From an uncultured Acidobacteriota bacterium (GTDB lineage: Bacteria; Acidobacteriota; Vicinamibacteria; Vicinamibacterales; UBA2999), in contig CADEFD010000019.1 in NCBI GenBank assembly GCA_902826515.1, forward strand, positions 1 to 51,062: a DNA stretch of 51,062 bases. Reading direction: 5' to 3'. Position 1 is the stretch's first letter. Every line of letters starts with the position of its first letter. Of this stretch, positions 1 to 8,014 are shown in pieces. The notes beneath the pieces were generated by a model. The model was given only the letters and a program-made list of their open reading frames with translations, ran no database searches and was not told the DNA's origin. The translations under genes and the position numbers were made by a program.

Positions 1-2
1 AG

Positions 3-1898
3 TCCGCGCCCGGCGAGCGCTTCGTCTACAGCGACATCAACTTCTTCCTGCTCGGCCACATCGTGGCGCAGGCCTCGGGCCTGCCGCTCGAGCGCTACAC
101 GGCGGAACGGGTCTTCGGGCCGCTCGGCATGACCGACACGGGTTTCCTGCCGCCGATCGAACGCGTGGGGCGCATCGCGCCCACCGAACGTTGCCGCTTC
201 CTCGACGCGTGGCCCTGCAAGGCGCCGGACGTCGAACCGCTGCGCGGCGTGGTGCACGACCCGACGGCGCGGCGGATGGGCGGCGTGGCCGGCCACGCCG
301 GCCTGTTCAGCACGGCGCGCGACATGACTCGGTTCGCCCGCATGCTGCTTGGCGGCGGCGCGCTCGGGCCGCGCCGCGTGCTGGCGCCGCTCACAGTGGC
401 GAAGATGATCACGCCGGCGACGCCGGCCGGCATGCCATCGGCCCGCGGGCTCGGCTGGGACGTGGACACGAGCTTCTCGTCGAACCGCGGCGAGCTCATG
501 CCGGTGGGGTCGTTCGGCCACACCGGCTTCACGGGCACGTCGCTCTGGGTCGATCCGCGCACGAAGCTCTTCGTGATCTTCCTGTCGAGCCGACTGCATC
601 CCGATGGCAACGGCGACGTGGGCGCGGTGCGGGCCCGGATTGCGACGATCGCGGCGAGCGCCGTCACGTCGCCCTCGCTGGACGCGCTGGCCGGCGCCAC
701 GATGACCGGCACCGACTTCGGCGCGGTGGTCGAACCGGGGCGCGCCGTGCCCGGCACGCCGACGACGCGCGTGCTGCCCGGCATCGACGTGCTGGCGCGT
801 GACGGCTTCGCGGTGCTCAAGGGCCGCAAGGTGGGCCTCGTCACCAATCACACCGGGCTCTCTGCCTCCGGCGCGTCCACCATCGACGTGCTGCACACCG
901 CGCCCGGCGTCACGCTGGTGTCGCTCTTCAGTCCCGAACACGGTATCCGCGGGCTGCTCGACGAAGAAGGCATCGCCTCGTCGAAGGACGAACGCACCGG
1001 GCTCACCATCCACTCGCTCTACGGCACCACGCGCCGTCCCACGTCCGAGATGCTGCAGGGCATCGACACGCTGGTCGTCGATCTGCAGGACGTCGGCGTG
1101 CGCTTCTACACGTATCTCGCCACGATGGGTTACGTGCTCGAGGAAGCCGCGAAGCAGAAGATCAAGGTGGTGGTGCTCGACCGCCCGAATCCGATCGACG
1201 GCTGGCACGTGGAGGGGCCGCTTGCGACCGACGATCTGCTCAGCTTCATCGCCTACATGCCGATGCCGATCCGCCACGGCCTGACGATTGGGGAGCTAGC
1301 GCAGCTCTTCAACGCCGAACGGAAGATTGGCGCGGACCTTACGGTTGTGAAGATGGACGGCTGGCGCCGCGACCAGTGGTTCGACCAGACGGGCCTCACG
1401 TGGGTGAACCCGTCGCCGAACATGCGGAACCTGAATCAGGCCACGCTCTATCCCGGCATCGGCGCGATCGAATACGCGAACATCTCGGTGGGGCGCGGCA
1501 CCGATCAGCCGTTCGAACAGATCGGCGCGCCTTGGATCGACGGGCCGCGGCTGGCCGCGGCGCTGAACGCGCGTGGACTCGCGGGCATCCGCTTCTATCC
1601 GGTGCGCTTCACGCCGGCGTCGAGCGTGCACGCCAACGCCGCCTGCCAGGGCGTGTTCATGGTGGTGACAAATCGCGAGCAGCTCCAGCCCACGCGCGTC
1701 GGGATGGAAATCGCGTCGGCGCTCTACAAACTACACGGCGACCAGTTCGACGCGAAGACGAGCGAGCGGCTCGTGGGCACGCCCACTGCGCTCGCGCGCG
1801 CGAAGGCGGGGGACGATCCGGCGGCGATCGTCGCGTCGTGGGCCGGCGCGGAAGCCGCCTGGCGCCGCCTCCGCGCGAAGTATCTGCTATATCAGTGA
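3..1898 (+). CDS. Serine beta-lactamase-fold / NamZ (DUF1343) fusion, 5' end outside window
   Basis: The first base lies inside the gene: the frame is open from base 3 with the YSD motif of a class C beta-lactamase/PBP4-like domain in the first 13 residues, and an HTG triad (variant of KTG) near residue 173. After a linker, from about residue 260 to the end, comes a DUF1343 domain, beginning LPGIDVL and carrying the KVGLVTNHTG and SPEHG motifs. Characterised DUF1343 proteins (NamZ) are exo-beta-N-acetylmuramidases that remove terminal MurNAc from peptidoglycan fragments. The fusion therefore joins a penicillin-binding/esterase-type serine hydrolase to a muropeptide glycosidase, probably in the periplasm or exported, for cell-wall recycling. 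The SxxK motif and any signal peptide would be upstream of the window. Domain identities are confident; the substrate of the N-terminal half is not known. Confidence 0.88.
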   Translation, partial: SAPGERFVYSDINFFLLGHIVAQASGLPLERYTAERVFGPLGMTDTGFLPPIERVGRIAPTERCRFLDAWPCKAPDVEPLRGVVHDPTARRMGGVAGHAGLFSTARDMTRFARMLLGGGALGPRRVLAPLTVAKMITPATPAGMPSARGLGWDVDTSFSSNRGELMPVGSFGHTGFTGTSLWVDPRTKLFVIFLSSRLHPDGNGDVGAVRARIATIAASAVTSPSLDALAGATMTGTDFGAVVEPGRAVPGTPTTRVLPGIDVLARDGFAVLKGRKVGLVTNHTGLSASGASTIDVLHTAPGVTLVSLFSPEHGIRGLLDEEGIASSKDERTGLTIHSLYGTTRRPTSEMLQGIDTLVVDLQDVGVRFYTYLATMGYVLEEAAKQKIKVVVLDRPNPIDGWHVEGPLATDDLLSFIAYMPMPIRHGLTIGELAQLFNAERKIGADLTVVKMDGWRRDQWFDQTGLTWVNPSPNMRNLNQATLYPGIGAIEYANISVGRGTDQPFEQIGAPWIDGPRLAAALNARGLAGIRFYPVRFTPASSVHANAACQGVFMVVTNREQLQPTRVGMEIASALYKLHGDQFDAKTSERLVGTPTALARAKAGDDPAAIVASWAGAEAAWRRLRAKYLLYQ

Positions 1899-1903
1899 AT
1901 ACC

Positions 1904-1991
1904 GGGGTCTGACCCCATTCGGGTCCTGCCTTGAATTCGCGCGGCAGTAACTGCAACTAGTCTGGCGCGGGCGCGAATGGGGTCTGACCCC
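1904..1991. repeat. REP-like inverted repeat pair with GGGGTCTGACCCC cores
   Basis: Two copies of the 13-base near-palindrome GGGGTCTGACCCC sit at 1904-1916 and 1979-1991. Their flanks are inverted (ATTCG after the first copy, CGAAT before the second), so 1904-1921 and 1974-1991 form an 18-base inverted repeat with one mismatch. Inside is a smaller hairpin, CTGCC (1926-1930) with GGCAG (1943-1947). The arrangement resembles REP/BIME units mobilised by REP-associated tyrosine transposases, but no transposase is in the window. It lies between the convergent NamZ fusion and ctaB, where it could also act as a bidirectional terminator. Confidence 0.6.
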
Positions 1992-1999
1992 AATGTGCA

Positions 2000-2920
2000 T
2001 CAGCGCGTCGCGTGGTCGAGGACGAGCGCACCGAGGATGAGCGGCAGGTAGATGATCGTCGCGAAGAACAGCCGGCGCGCGGCGACGTGCGTGCGGGTGG
2101 CGGCGAACTCGAACGACAGCCACAACACCATCGCGCCGAGCACGATGGCGGTGATGAGATACCGCGGACCGGCCAGGCCGAGCAGCGTGGGCAGCAGGCT
2201 CACGGGAATCGTGGCCGCGGCGTAGAGCACGGCCTGCCGCCCGGTGCTGCGGCCGCTCGGTTCGATGACCGGCAGCAGCGGCATCCCCGCCTTGGCGTAG
2301 TCGTCGCGGTGCATCCAGGCAATCGCCAGGAAGTGCGGCATCTGCCAGAAGAACACGATGCCGAAGAGCGACCAGCCGGCGAGCGACAGCGAGTTCGTGG
2401 CCGCGGCCCAGCCGATGAGCGGCGGCAGCGCGCCTGGCACGGCGCCGACGATCGTTGAAAGCGACGACTTGAGCTTCATTGGCGTGTAGACCACGACGTA
2501 GCTCAGCACGGTCAGGAACGCGACGATCGACGACAGCGGATTGGCGAGGAACCAGAGCTCCGCGAGCCCCACCGCCGACAGGGCCATGCCGAACCAGAAG
2601 GCCGGCGTGGGCGCAAGACGCGCCGCCGGCAGCGGACGCGTGCGCGTGCGCCGCATCAGGCGGTCCGTTTCCTTCTCCCACACCTGATTCAGCACCGACG
2701 CGCCGCCGGCCACGAGGGTAGTGCCGAGCACCGTGTGCACGAGGCGCGCGAGCGGCGAGCCTTCTTCCATGCCGAGGTAGTAGCCGGCAAGCGTCGTCAG
2801 CACGACGAGCAGGTTCAGGCGCGGCTTCGTGAGCTGCACGTAGTCCGCCCACGCCTTGCGCGTGCGCGTCGCCTCGGCAGGCACGTCGTGGCCGCTCACG
2901 GCCGTCTCGGGCGTACTCAC
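2000..2920 (-). CDS. ctaB: Protoheme IX farnesyltransferase (heme O synthase)
   Basis: A 306-residue polytopic UbiA-family prenyltransferase that transfers a farnesyl group to heme B to make heme O for heme-copper oxidases. The two prenyl-diphosphate/Mg binding regions are visible: NQVWEKETDRLMRRT from residue 78 and the HRDDY segment near residue 204, with the conserved YTPMKLKS loop at 145-152. About nine hydrophobic segments fit the family, and length is typical. The start is a GTG at 2918-2920 that overlaps the TGA of the upstream lipoprotein gene (GTGA overlap), indicating translational coupling. It is the last gene of a three-gene minus-strand operon (M23 peptidase, cupredoxin-like lipoprotein, ctaB); no oxidase subunits or ctaA are in view. 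Confidence 0.93.
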   Translation of the reverse strand: MSTPETAVSGHDVPAEATRTRKAWADYVQLTKPRLNLLVVLTTLAGYYLGMEEGSPLARLVHTVLGTTLVAGGASVLNQVWEKETDRLMRRTRTRPLPAARLAPTPAFWFGMALSAVGLAELWFLANPLSSIVAFLTVLSYVVVYTPMKLKSSLSTIVGAVPGALPPLIGWAAATNSLSLAGWSLFGIVFFWQMPHFLAIAWMHRDDYAKAGMPLLPVIEPSGRSTGRQAVLYAAATIPVSLLPTLLGLAGPRYLITAIVLGAMVLWLSFEFAATRTHVAARRLFFATIIYLPLILGALVLDHATR

Positions 2921-3711
2921 GCCTCAGGCACCGCGAATGACAGGGCGAGTGTGGCCGTGCCCTGCGCGGTCACGGTGACGGTGCCGGTGGTCGTGCCGGC
3001 CGCTTCGTGCCACGCTTCCACGGTGTAGGTGCCGGCCGGAAGGTTCGGCAGTGAGAAGGCGCCATCGGCACCGGTGACGGCAAAATAGGGATGGTTCATC
3101 ACGCCGACCCACGCGTTCATCCACGCGTGGACGTCGCAGCGCAGCGCCACCATCACTTCATCGGTCGAGAACGTGTGGCTGTAGCGCACGCCCTGCACCG
3201 GCTGGCCCTGGTTGAAGGGCTGATTGATGGCGGCCTCCGCGCGCACGTTGTGCAGCAGCGGATCCGAGTTCAGCACCTGGAACGGCTGCCCCACGCGCAC
3301 GCCGACGACGCGCGGCGTGTACCAGCAGCGCTGCTGATCGACCACCACGGGTTCCGACGGCACCGGGAAACTGCGGCCTTCGAGGCCGGTCTTCACGTAG
3401 ACGAACACGTTCGCGAGCGTGCCGCCGTCGCCCACCACGTAGCTCTCGGTCTTCCGCTCGGCGCCGGGCACGAGCGTGGCGCACGTCTTGTCGCCGTCCA
3501 CGCGGATGGTCTGCGCGGCGGGCGGCGTGCCCGCGAGCACGACACGTCCCGTGACCGATCCGGTGGATGCCGGATCGAGCGTCGTCGCCGCGCCCGTGTC
3601 AGCCGAAGAGGCCGGCGCATTGCCGCCGCCGCAGGCGACGCCAGCGAACGCCACACCGGCGACGGCGCAGGCGCCGAGCAGACGCGCGAAGGTCGAGGGC
3701 ACGTGTCGCAT
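2917..3711 (-). CDS. Exported lipoprotein with cupredoxin-like and carboxypeptidase-regulatory-like domains
   Basis: 264 residues. The N-terminus is a signal peptide ending GVAC, so Cys27 is a probable lipidation site, although position -3 (Gly) is atypical. Residues 50-210 form a beta-rich domain with a possible type 1 copper ligand set: His154 (LLHN), Cys192, His195 and Met198 in LRCDVHAWM. Residues 212-262 (TGADGAFSLPNLPAGTYTVEAWHE) are a carboxypeptidase-regulatory-like beta-sandwich. The gene starts two bases after the M23 peptidase stop and overlaps ctaB, so it is probably co-expressed with heme O synthesis; a periplasmic electron-transfer or copper-related role is inference. The start was moved from the longest open frame to the ATG that gives a signal peptide and abuts the upstream stop. 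Confidence 0.8.
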   Translation of the reverse strand: MRHVPSTFARLLGACAVAGVAFAGVACGGGNAPASSADTGAATTLDPASTGSVTGRVVLAGTPPAAQTIRVDGDKTCATLVPGAERKTESYVVGDGGTLANVFVYVKTGLEGRSFPVPSEPVVVDQQRCWYTPRVVGVRVGQPFQVLNSDPLLHNVRAEAAINQPFNQGQPVQGVRYSHTFSTDEVMVALRCDVHAWMNAWVGVMNHPYFAVTGADGAFSLPNLPAGTYTVEAWHEAAGTTTGTVTVTAQGTATLALSFAVPEA

Positions 3712-3713
3712 CA

Positions 3714-5114
3714 CTACTTCTGAGCGGGCGCCGGCGCGCTGCCGCCGGCTTCGCGGATCTTGCGGAACACGCGGTCTTCCATCCAGTGGCCGTCCCAGAA
3801 CTCGACCGGGTTCACCTGCACGCCGCCGACGAGCATCGTGAAGTGCAGGTGATCGCCGCCGGCAAGGCCCGTGGTGCCGGAGCGTCCGAGCGTCTGACCC
3901 TTCTCCACGGGATCGCCTTCCTTCACGTCGATGGTCGAGAGGTGCGCGTAGAGCGACTGCACGCCCAGGCCGTGATCCACGATCACGCAGTTGCCGTAGA
4001 TGCCGAGATACGCGGCATGCACCACCACGCCCTTGTTGGAGGCGGTGACCGGCGCCTGCTGCGTGGAGGCGAGATCGAAGCCGAGGTGCGTCTGCTGATC
4101 GACTTCCTTGCCTTCGAAGAAGTAGGTGCGGTGATCGGCGAAGCGCGATTCCACCTGCGTGTTGCCGAGCTGCGCGAAGGCCTCCTTCCACAACATCTCG
4201 GGCGCCGTCTTCGCGGCCAGCGCGGCGATGGCGGCGTTGTTCTGCTGCCGCAGATCGCGGTTGATGGTGAGGAACGCGGCGAGCAGGTCGTCCGTCTTCA
4301 CGCCGAGCGCCGGTGTGTTCGACGCGATCGCCGGCACCACGCGCGACAGGAAGTTCGTGTCGATCGGGATGCGCGAGCGCTGGAACACCTTGGGGAAGGC
4401 CTGCCGCTCGACGTTGGCCGTGGCTTCGTTGCCGGCCTCGTCGCGCGCGAACGCCGTGACCGGCGTGTTCGCGTCCTGATCGAAGGGCAGCGCGAAGAAG
4501 GCCACCTTGAGCGCCGGATCCGACAGGCCGACCGACGCGCCTGGGAAGGCGGGGAACGACACGCCGGCCACGGTGATGCCGGCCGAGACATCCGGAGGTG
4601 TGGCGCGCAGCACCACGAACTCGGAGCCGCCGAGGTTGAGGAAGTGGTGCGTCGAGACCACGCCCACCCGTGGCGGGTCGAGCCGCACGGTGATGTCCTT
4701 CGTCACCGTCGATTCCGCCTCACGCCAGCCGAAGAGCACCGGGCGCGCCGCGGTGATGGTGAGCGTGGCCGGCCCGGCCACGAGTTCCGGCTGCGCCGCC
4801 TTGCCGAGCGGCCGGATGATCCACAGGCGATCGGAACTGGCCTGCTTCACGTCGCCCGAGGTGCCGGTGGCGTCGTCGAGCGAGAAGACGTGCATCGCCT
4901 TGCCGCCCTGGGTCAGCGCCGCGGTGAGCCTCGTGAGTTTACCGGCCGGCGCGTCCACGAACAGTTCGAGCGAACTTTTCTGTCCGACGAAGGCGCCCGG
5001 GCTCTTGATTTCGATGGCGGGACCGGCCTCCCGGCCGGCCATGAACCAGGCGACGGCGCCGCTGCCAAGGGCAATGAATACGATCGCGACAAGGGCGCGC
5101 CGGATGAACTGCAT
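3714..5114 (-). CDS. Membrane-anchored M23 family peptidase (LytM domain)
   Basis: 466 residues with an N-terminal membrane anchor (residues 5-25). A long region of about 300 residues follows that resembles beta-sandwich folds and is not recognised. The C-terminal LytM/M23 domain carries the zinc site H343xxxD347 (HLGFD) and H422-L-H424, with the partner His391 in LYAHL. Such domains cleave peptide cross-links in peptidoglycan or, when degenerate, regulate amidases; here all four catalytic-site residues are present, so an active endopeptidase is likely. It is the first gene of the operon leading to the cupredoxin-like lipoprotein and ctaB, with a two-base gap to the next gene. Confidence 0.88.
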   Translation of the reverse strand: MQFIRRALVAIVFIALGSGAVAWFMAGREAGPAIEIKSPGAFVGQKSSLELFVDAPAGKLTRLTAALTQGGKAMHVFSLDDATGTSGDVKQASSDRLWIIRPLGKAAQPELVAGPATLTITAARPVLFGWREAESTVTKDITVRLDPPRVGVVSTHHFLNLGGSEFVVLRATPPDVSAGITVAGVSFPAFPGASVGLSDPALKVAFFALPFDQDANTPVTAFARDEAGNEATANVERQAFPKVFQRSRIPIDTNFLSRVVPAIASNTPALGVKTDDLLAAFLTINRDLRQQNNAAIAALAAKTAPEMLWKEAFAQLGNTQVESRFADHRTYFFEGKEVDQQTHLGFDLASTQQAPVTASNKGVVVHAAYLGIYGNCVIVDHGLGVQSLYAHLSTIDVKEGDPVEKGQTLGRSGTTGLAGGDHLHFTMLVGGVQVNPVEFWDGHWMEDRVFRKIREAGGSAPAPAQK

Positions 5115-5197
5115 CTCCCGATTCTAGTCGCTCGGCGCGGCCACCGCCCGGCCCGCGAACGCCGGCCCGGCGGTGCGTCCGGCGGGGTGGTGCCGGG

Positions 5198-5226
5198 TTG
5201 ACAGCACCCGCGGGACTGAGTAACTT
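5198..5226 (+). promoter_or_regulatory. Sigma70-type promoter of tRNA-Glu
   Basis: A consensus -35 TTGACA (5198-5203) is followed by a 17-base spacer and a -10-like TAACTT (5221-5226), which keeps the key T1, A2 and T6 positions. Transcription would start near 5233, about 33 bases upstream of the mature tRNA. It is the clearest housekeeping promoter in the window. Confidence 0.65.
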
Positions 5227-5265
5227 TAAGGATTCCTGATGGTGTTCGTCAGCCGTCAGCGACGT

Positions 5266-5340
5266 GCCGGTATCGTCTAGGGGTCAGGACACGTGGTTCT
5301 CAGCCATGTAACCGGGGTTCGAATCCCCGTACCGGTACCA
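5266..5340 (+). tRNA. tRNA-Glu (anticodon CTC)
   Basis: A 75-base cloverleaf can be folded by eye. The acceptor stem is GCCGGTA with TACCGGT (first pair G-U). The D arm contains TAGGGGTCAG. The anticodon stem is CGTGG/CCATG with loop TTCTCAG, giving anticodon CTC for the Glu codon GAG. The T arm is CGGGG-TTCGAAT-CCCCG, and ACCA is encoded at the 3' end. No repeat of the 3' end is visible downstream, so there is no sign of an integrated element using this tRNA as attachment site. Confidence 0.95.
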
Positions 5341-5419
5341 CCCCTCCTTCTCCTTCAGCTGCAAGCATTGAGGCGCGTCTACGCGTGTGGGCTGCGCCGC
5401 CGCGTGCCGGCCAGCGCTG

Positions 5420-5761
5420 CTAGGCCGCCACGACGCTGATGCGCGCGGTGCTGCGCGAGCGCGGCTTCTTTCGGATCACGATGTCCACGTCGCGATCCAG
5501 CACCGTCAACAGCGTCATCAACCGCTCCACCGAGAAGCCGGCCAGCTTGTAGTGCCGCAGGGCAGACACTTTCGGCTGCGTGAGGCCCAGCAGCCGCGCG
5601 GCCGCCGTCTGCGTCAGCCCCTGCTGCGCGAGCACTTGGTTGAGCGTATAGGCAAGTCTCAGCTTCGCCTGGCGCTCCGCGGCATCCGGGTAGCCGAGGT
5701 CCTCGAACACGTTCGTGCTGCCGCGAGTGATGGTGACAGAGTCAGCGGGTCGCTTTGCCAT
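5420..5761 (-). CDS. HigA-type XRE antitoxin (orphan)
   Basis: 113 residues from the ATG at 5759-5761, preceded by AGGA seven bases upstream. The central helix-turn-helix (about residues 49-73, LTQTAAARLLGLTQPKVSAL) and the tail ending ARISVVAA are typical of antitoxins paired with Gp49/HigB-like RNase toxins. The protein would bind its own operator and neutralise the toxin. The toxin gene that should precede it is reduced to an N-terminal stump, so this is probably a solitary antitoxin or repurposed regulator. A longer in-frame ATG at 5893 was rejected because it reads through the toxin remnant out of frame. Confidence 0.85.
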   Translation of the reverse strand: MAKRPADSVTITRGSTNVFEDLGYPDAAERQAKLRLAYTLNQVLAQQGLTQTAAARLLGLTQPKVSALRHYKLAGFSVERLMTLLTVLDRDVDIVIRKKPRSRSTARISVVAA

Positions 5762-5877
5762 GGTGTTCCTCGTGTTCCCATTTCGTCCCTGACCGGCTCC
5801 GGGAAACCAAGGAAGTCGCGCTTCGACGGTCCTACCCAGTGCAGGGGCTTCTCGTTGGACGCCAGGATCCGACGCAC
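5762..5877 (-). pseudogene. Remnant of HigB/Gp49-like toxin gene (N-terminal stump)
   Basis: On the minus strand from the ATG at 5877, the translation contains KPLHWVGPSKRDFLGF followed by PEPVRDEMG. This matches the opening of Gp49-like (RelE/HigB superfamily) toxins, whose N-termini read like KPLxWVGSSxxDLxxFPxxVRxExG. Right after this the homology stops and the frame runs out of phase into the antitoxin gene. Intact toxins of this family are about 110 residues, so roughly three quarters of the gene, including the catalytic beta-sheet, is missing. A single internal deletion explains the arrangement. Confidence 0.7.
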
Positions 5878-6192
5878 CAGGCCAATATCCCATTTCGGGT
5901 ATAGGCGGTCAAGTGGCCTGCGAGCTGGCCTACCCGGGCCAGCACTTGCCGGTCAGTCCTGCGCTCGGATCCGCCGTCGACAAGGGCCGTGTGGTCGCTG
6001 GCGTCAACGCTCGTGAGTCGCGCTCGCAGCTAGCCTCGTCCGCGTGCGCCGGCGCGCCAAGCGTCCTCTCTCGGCGTCAGTCTTTCCACCATTCCGAGCG
6101 TTATTGCGCCTGAAATCGCGCCTCTCGATGGCACGCGCCCTGCAATGCATGAGGCAAGGTCAATCCAGACCCCTCGGGAAGGAAGGTCGACC
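5878..6192. other. Intergenic stretch with no gene seen
   Basis: Between the toxin remnant and the glycine-zipper gene I see no convincing reading frame, RNA fold or repeat. It is less GC-biased in codon phase than the flanks and presumably holds the promoter of the plus-strand gene at 6193; no clear -35/-10 pair is visible. Confidence 0.4.
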
Positions 6193-6669
6193 GTGAAGAG
6201 CCTCAAGTACGCCGTCATTGCCGCACTCGTCGCCAGCACCGTCACCTTGCAGCCCGTGTCGGCCCTGGCGCAGGGACGCGATCGCCGCGATCGTTACGAA
6301 GACCGCGACCGCGATCGTGACGACCGCCGCTACGACGATCGCTGGGACAACAACCGCCGCGACGATCGCCGCTACGATTCGCGACGCTACGACAATCGCC
6401 GGTGGGACGCCGCGCGCTACTACCGCAGCGACCGCCGCTACCGGCCGTATCGCATGGGCCGTAACGATCGCATCTACCGCGGCTCCGACAACCGCTTCTA
6501 CTGCCGCCGCGACGACGGCTCCACCGGTCTCATCGTGGGCGGCGTAGCCGGCGGCATCCTCGGCAGCATCATCGCCCCTGGCGACTCGAAGACGCTCGGC
6601 GCGATTCTCGGCGCCGGCGCCGGCGCGGTCATCGGCCGCGAGATCGACAAGGGCGTCGAGTGCCGCTAG
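6193..6669 (+). CDS. Exported Arg/Asp/Tyr-rich protein with glycine-zipper segment
   Basis: 158 residues from a GTG at 6193 with GGAAGG about nine bases upstream. A signal peptide (VKSLKYAVIAALVAS, cleavage after ALAQ) is followed by about 60 residues of low-complexity charged sequence built from DRDRD, DDRRYDD and RRYD units. The C-terminal 45 residues, GLIVGGVAGGILGSI then LGAILGAGAGAVIGREID, form a glycine-zipper 2TM-type helical hairpin seen in outer-membrane-associated proteins such as the SlyB/Rickettsia 17-kDa group. The function is unknown; an envelope-structural or stress role is inferred from the family. The longer in-frame ATG at 6145 was rejected because it places the signal peptide internally. 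Confidence 0.75.
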   Translation: MKSLKYAVIAALVASTVTLQPVSALAQGRDRRDRYEDRDRDRDDRRYDDRWDNNRRDDRRYDSRRYDNRRWDAARYYRSDRRYRPYRMGRNDRIYRGSDNRFYCRRDDGSTGLIVGGVAGGILGSIIAPGDSKTLGAILGAGAGAVIGREIDKGVECR

Positions 6670-6679
6670 GCCTCGCGCA

Positions 6680-7345
6680 CTACTGAGCCGCTGACCGCGG
6701 CCCTTCGAACACGAGCGGCACGAAGCACGCCGGCACATGGAAGTCCGGCGTGCGCGTGCCGGTCGCCGCGTACGAGAGGTACTGCCGCGCGCCGTCCACG
6801 CGGCCGATCCGGAACAGGTTCACCGCCCACACCTCTCCCTCGACGGGTGCGCCATCGAAGGCCGCAAACGGCAGCCGCAACACCGCGCGGAACACACGCG
6901 CCGTCTCGTCGATCGCGGCCGCCGTCTCCATCCCGCTGTTCCAGCGCCAGTCCACGTCCACGCGCGGCGTGTGAATCGCGAGATCGCACCACTGGCCGGT
7001 GGGCGCGACCTCGAACTCCTTGTAGCTGTCGGCCCGCAGCTCGCGCGGACTCCGCACGAACGCTTCGCAGACATCGCGGTCCCACAACGCCACACGCTCC
7101 ATCGCGGGATCGACAAGCGCCGCCGCGTCGATGTCGAGTTCGGTGTAGCCGCACTCGAAGCCGAGCCAGAGGTGCGACGCCGTCCAGAGGAGCCGGGCTT
7201 CGGTCGCGAGAGCCGCCGGTGCGGATTCGCCATTCCAGAGACGGTCGAGCGTGTGCACCGGAGCCGCGCGCCAGGCGTCGTGCGCGAAGTCCGCGGTGAG
7301 CGGCGGCGGCGTGGCGGCGTAGCGGGCCCGGACGTTCATTGCCAT
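6680..7345 (-). CDS. CBM9-like domain protein
   Basis: 221 residues from the ATG at 7345; a longer start at 7372 is possible. The whole chain resembles the family 9 carbohydrate-binding-module-like fold used in many bacterial hypothetical proteins: TADFAHDAWRAAPVHTL near the start, LWLGFECGYTELD, VWDRDV-like ALWDRDVCEAFV, then YKEFEVAPTGQWCDL and the closing AVNLFRIGR. No signal peptide is evident, so it may be cytoplasmic. The binding partner cannot be read from sequence. It ends convergently against the glycine-zipper gene, 10 bases apart. Confidence 0.75.
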   Translation of the reverse strand: MAMNVRARYAATPPPLTADFAHDAWRAAPVHTLDRLWNGESAPAALATEARLLWTASHLWLGFECGYTELDIDAAALVDPAMERVALWDRDVCEAFVRSPRELRADSYKEFEVAPTGQWCDLAIHTPRVDVDWRWNSGMETAAAIDETARVFRAVLRLPFAAFDGAPVEGEVWAVNLFRIGRVDGARQYLSYAATGTRTPDFHVPACFVPLVFEGPRSAAQ

Positions 7346-7441
7346 CGATGATACCGACCGTTCGGCCGGCATTGCATTTCGTGATGATCTGCCAGCCCGG
7401 CCTTGGCTATGCTGGAATGCCTGCTGTTCGGCGGCGCTTCC

Positions 7442-7855
7442 ATGTCACTCGTGCTGCATCTCGCCCCGCGTGTCGTCGCCCTCGTGGCGTGGGCGCTCGC
7501 CTTCACGGTGGCAGCCGGAGCGTCCACCCCGCGACTGAGGGCGCCGGGACGTGAACGCGTCGCCCGCGCCGGTATCGCCCGCGCCGGCTCGCAGCGTCCC
7601 GATGATCCGCGCGCCTGGGTGGCGCCGGATTCGGCGCACGACCCCGAATACACCGTCGCCGATGCGGTGGTCCATCCGACCCGCGCGGCCGTCATCACTC
7701 CTCTCGGTGACGGCCTCGAGTCTTCTCTCGCCCCTGCCCGCTGGACGGCCGCCGCGCCGTCACCTGCCGTCGTCACGAACCCGTGCGCCGCCGCGCCGCG
7801 TCTCAAGCGCTGGCTCGTCCGTGCGGCAACGGGACGCGCCCCGCCAGTCGCCTGA
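7442..7855 (+). CDS. Possible small exported protein, unknown
   Basis: 137 residues from ATG 7442. The N-terminus MSLVLHLAPRVVALVAW plus AFTVAAGAST looks like a signal peptide, and the remainder is Ala/Pro/Arg-rich with no motif I recognise. Codon positions show the strong third-position GC bias of real genes in this window, which favours coding. There is no clear ribosome site and no neighbour in an operon. The region could instead be non-coding; if so, 7373-8014 is an unexplained 640-base gap. Confidence 0.4.
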   Translation: MSLVLHLAPRVVALVAWALAFTVAAGASTPRLRAPGRERVARAGIARAGSQRPDDPRAWVAPDSAHDPEYTVADAVVHPTRAAVITPLGDGLESSLAPARWTAAAPSPAVVTNPCAAAPRLKRWLVRAATGRAPPVA

Positions 7856-8014
7856 CCCTCTGAGGTTGTCACGCGCCGCCGGCAGCGGTCTTCGGGCCGC
7901 CGCGACGGGACGTGTGTGCGCGGTACGCCGCCCCGGCCGTGGGCGCGCCGTGCCACGTGTCGCCGAATGGCGCAGGATAGGTAGTCACATCAGAACGAAC
8001 ACAGGACGATTGTC

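Noticed and set aside
3567..5201. A plus-strand open frame of 544 codons
   Set aside because: Antisense to the M23 peptidase, which has an intact LytM zinc site; the plus frame has no recognisable motif.
5266..5340. tRNA-Glu as an integration site for a mobile element
   Set aside because: No integrase gene and no second copy of the tRNA 3' end are visible downstream; the adjacent toxin remnant alone does not show an island.
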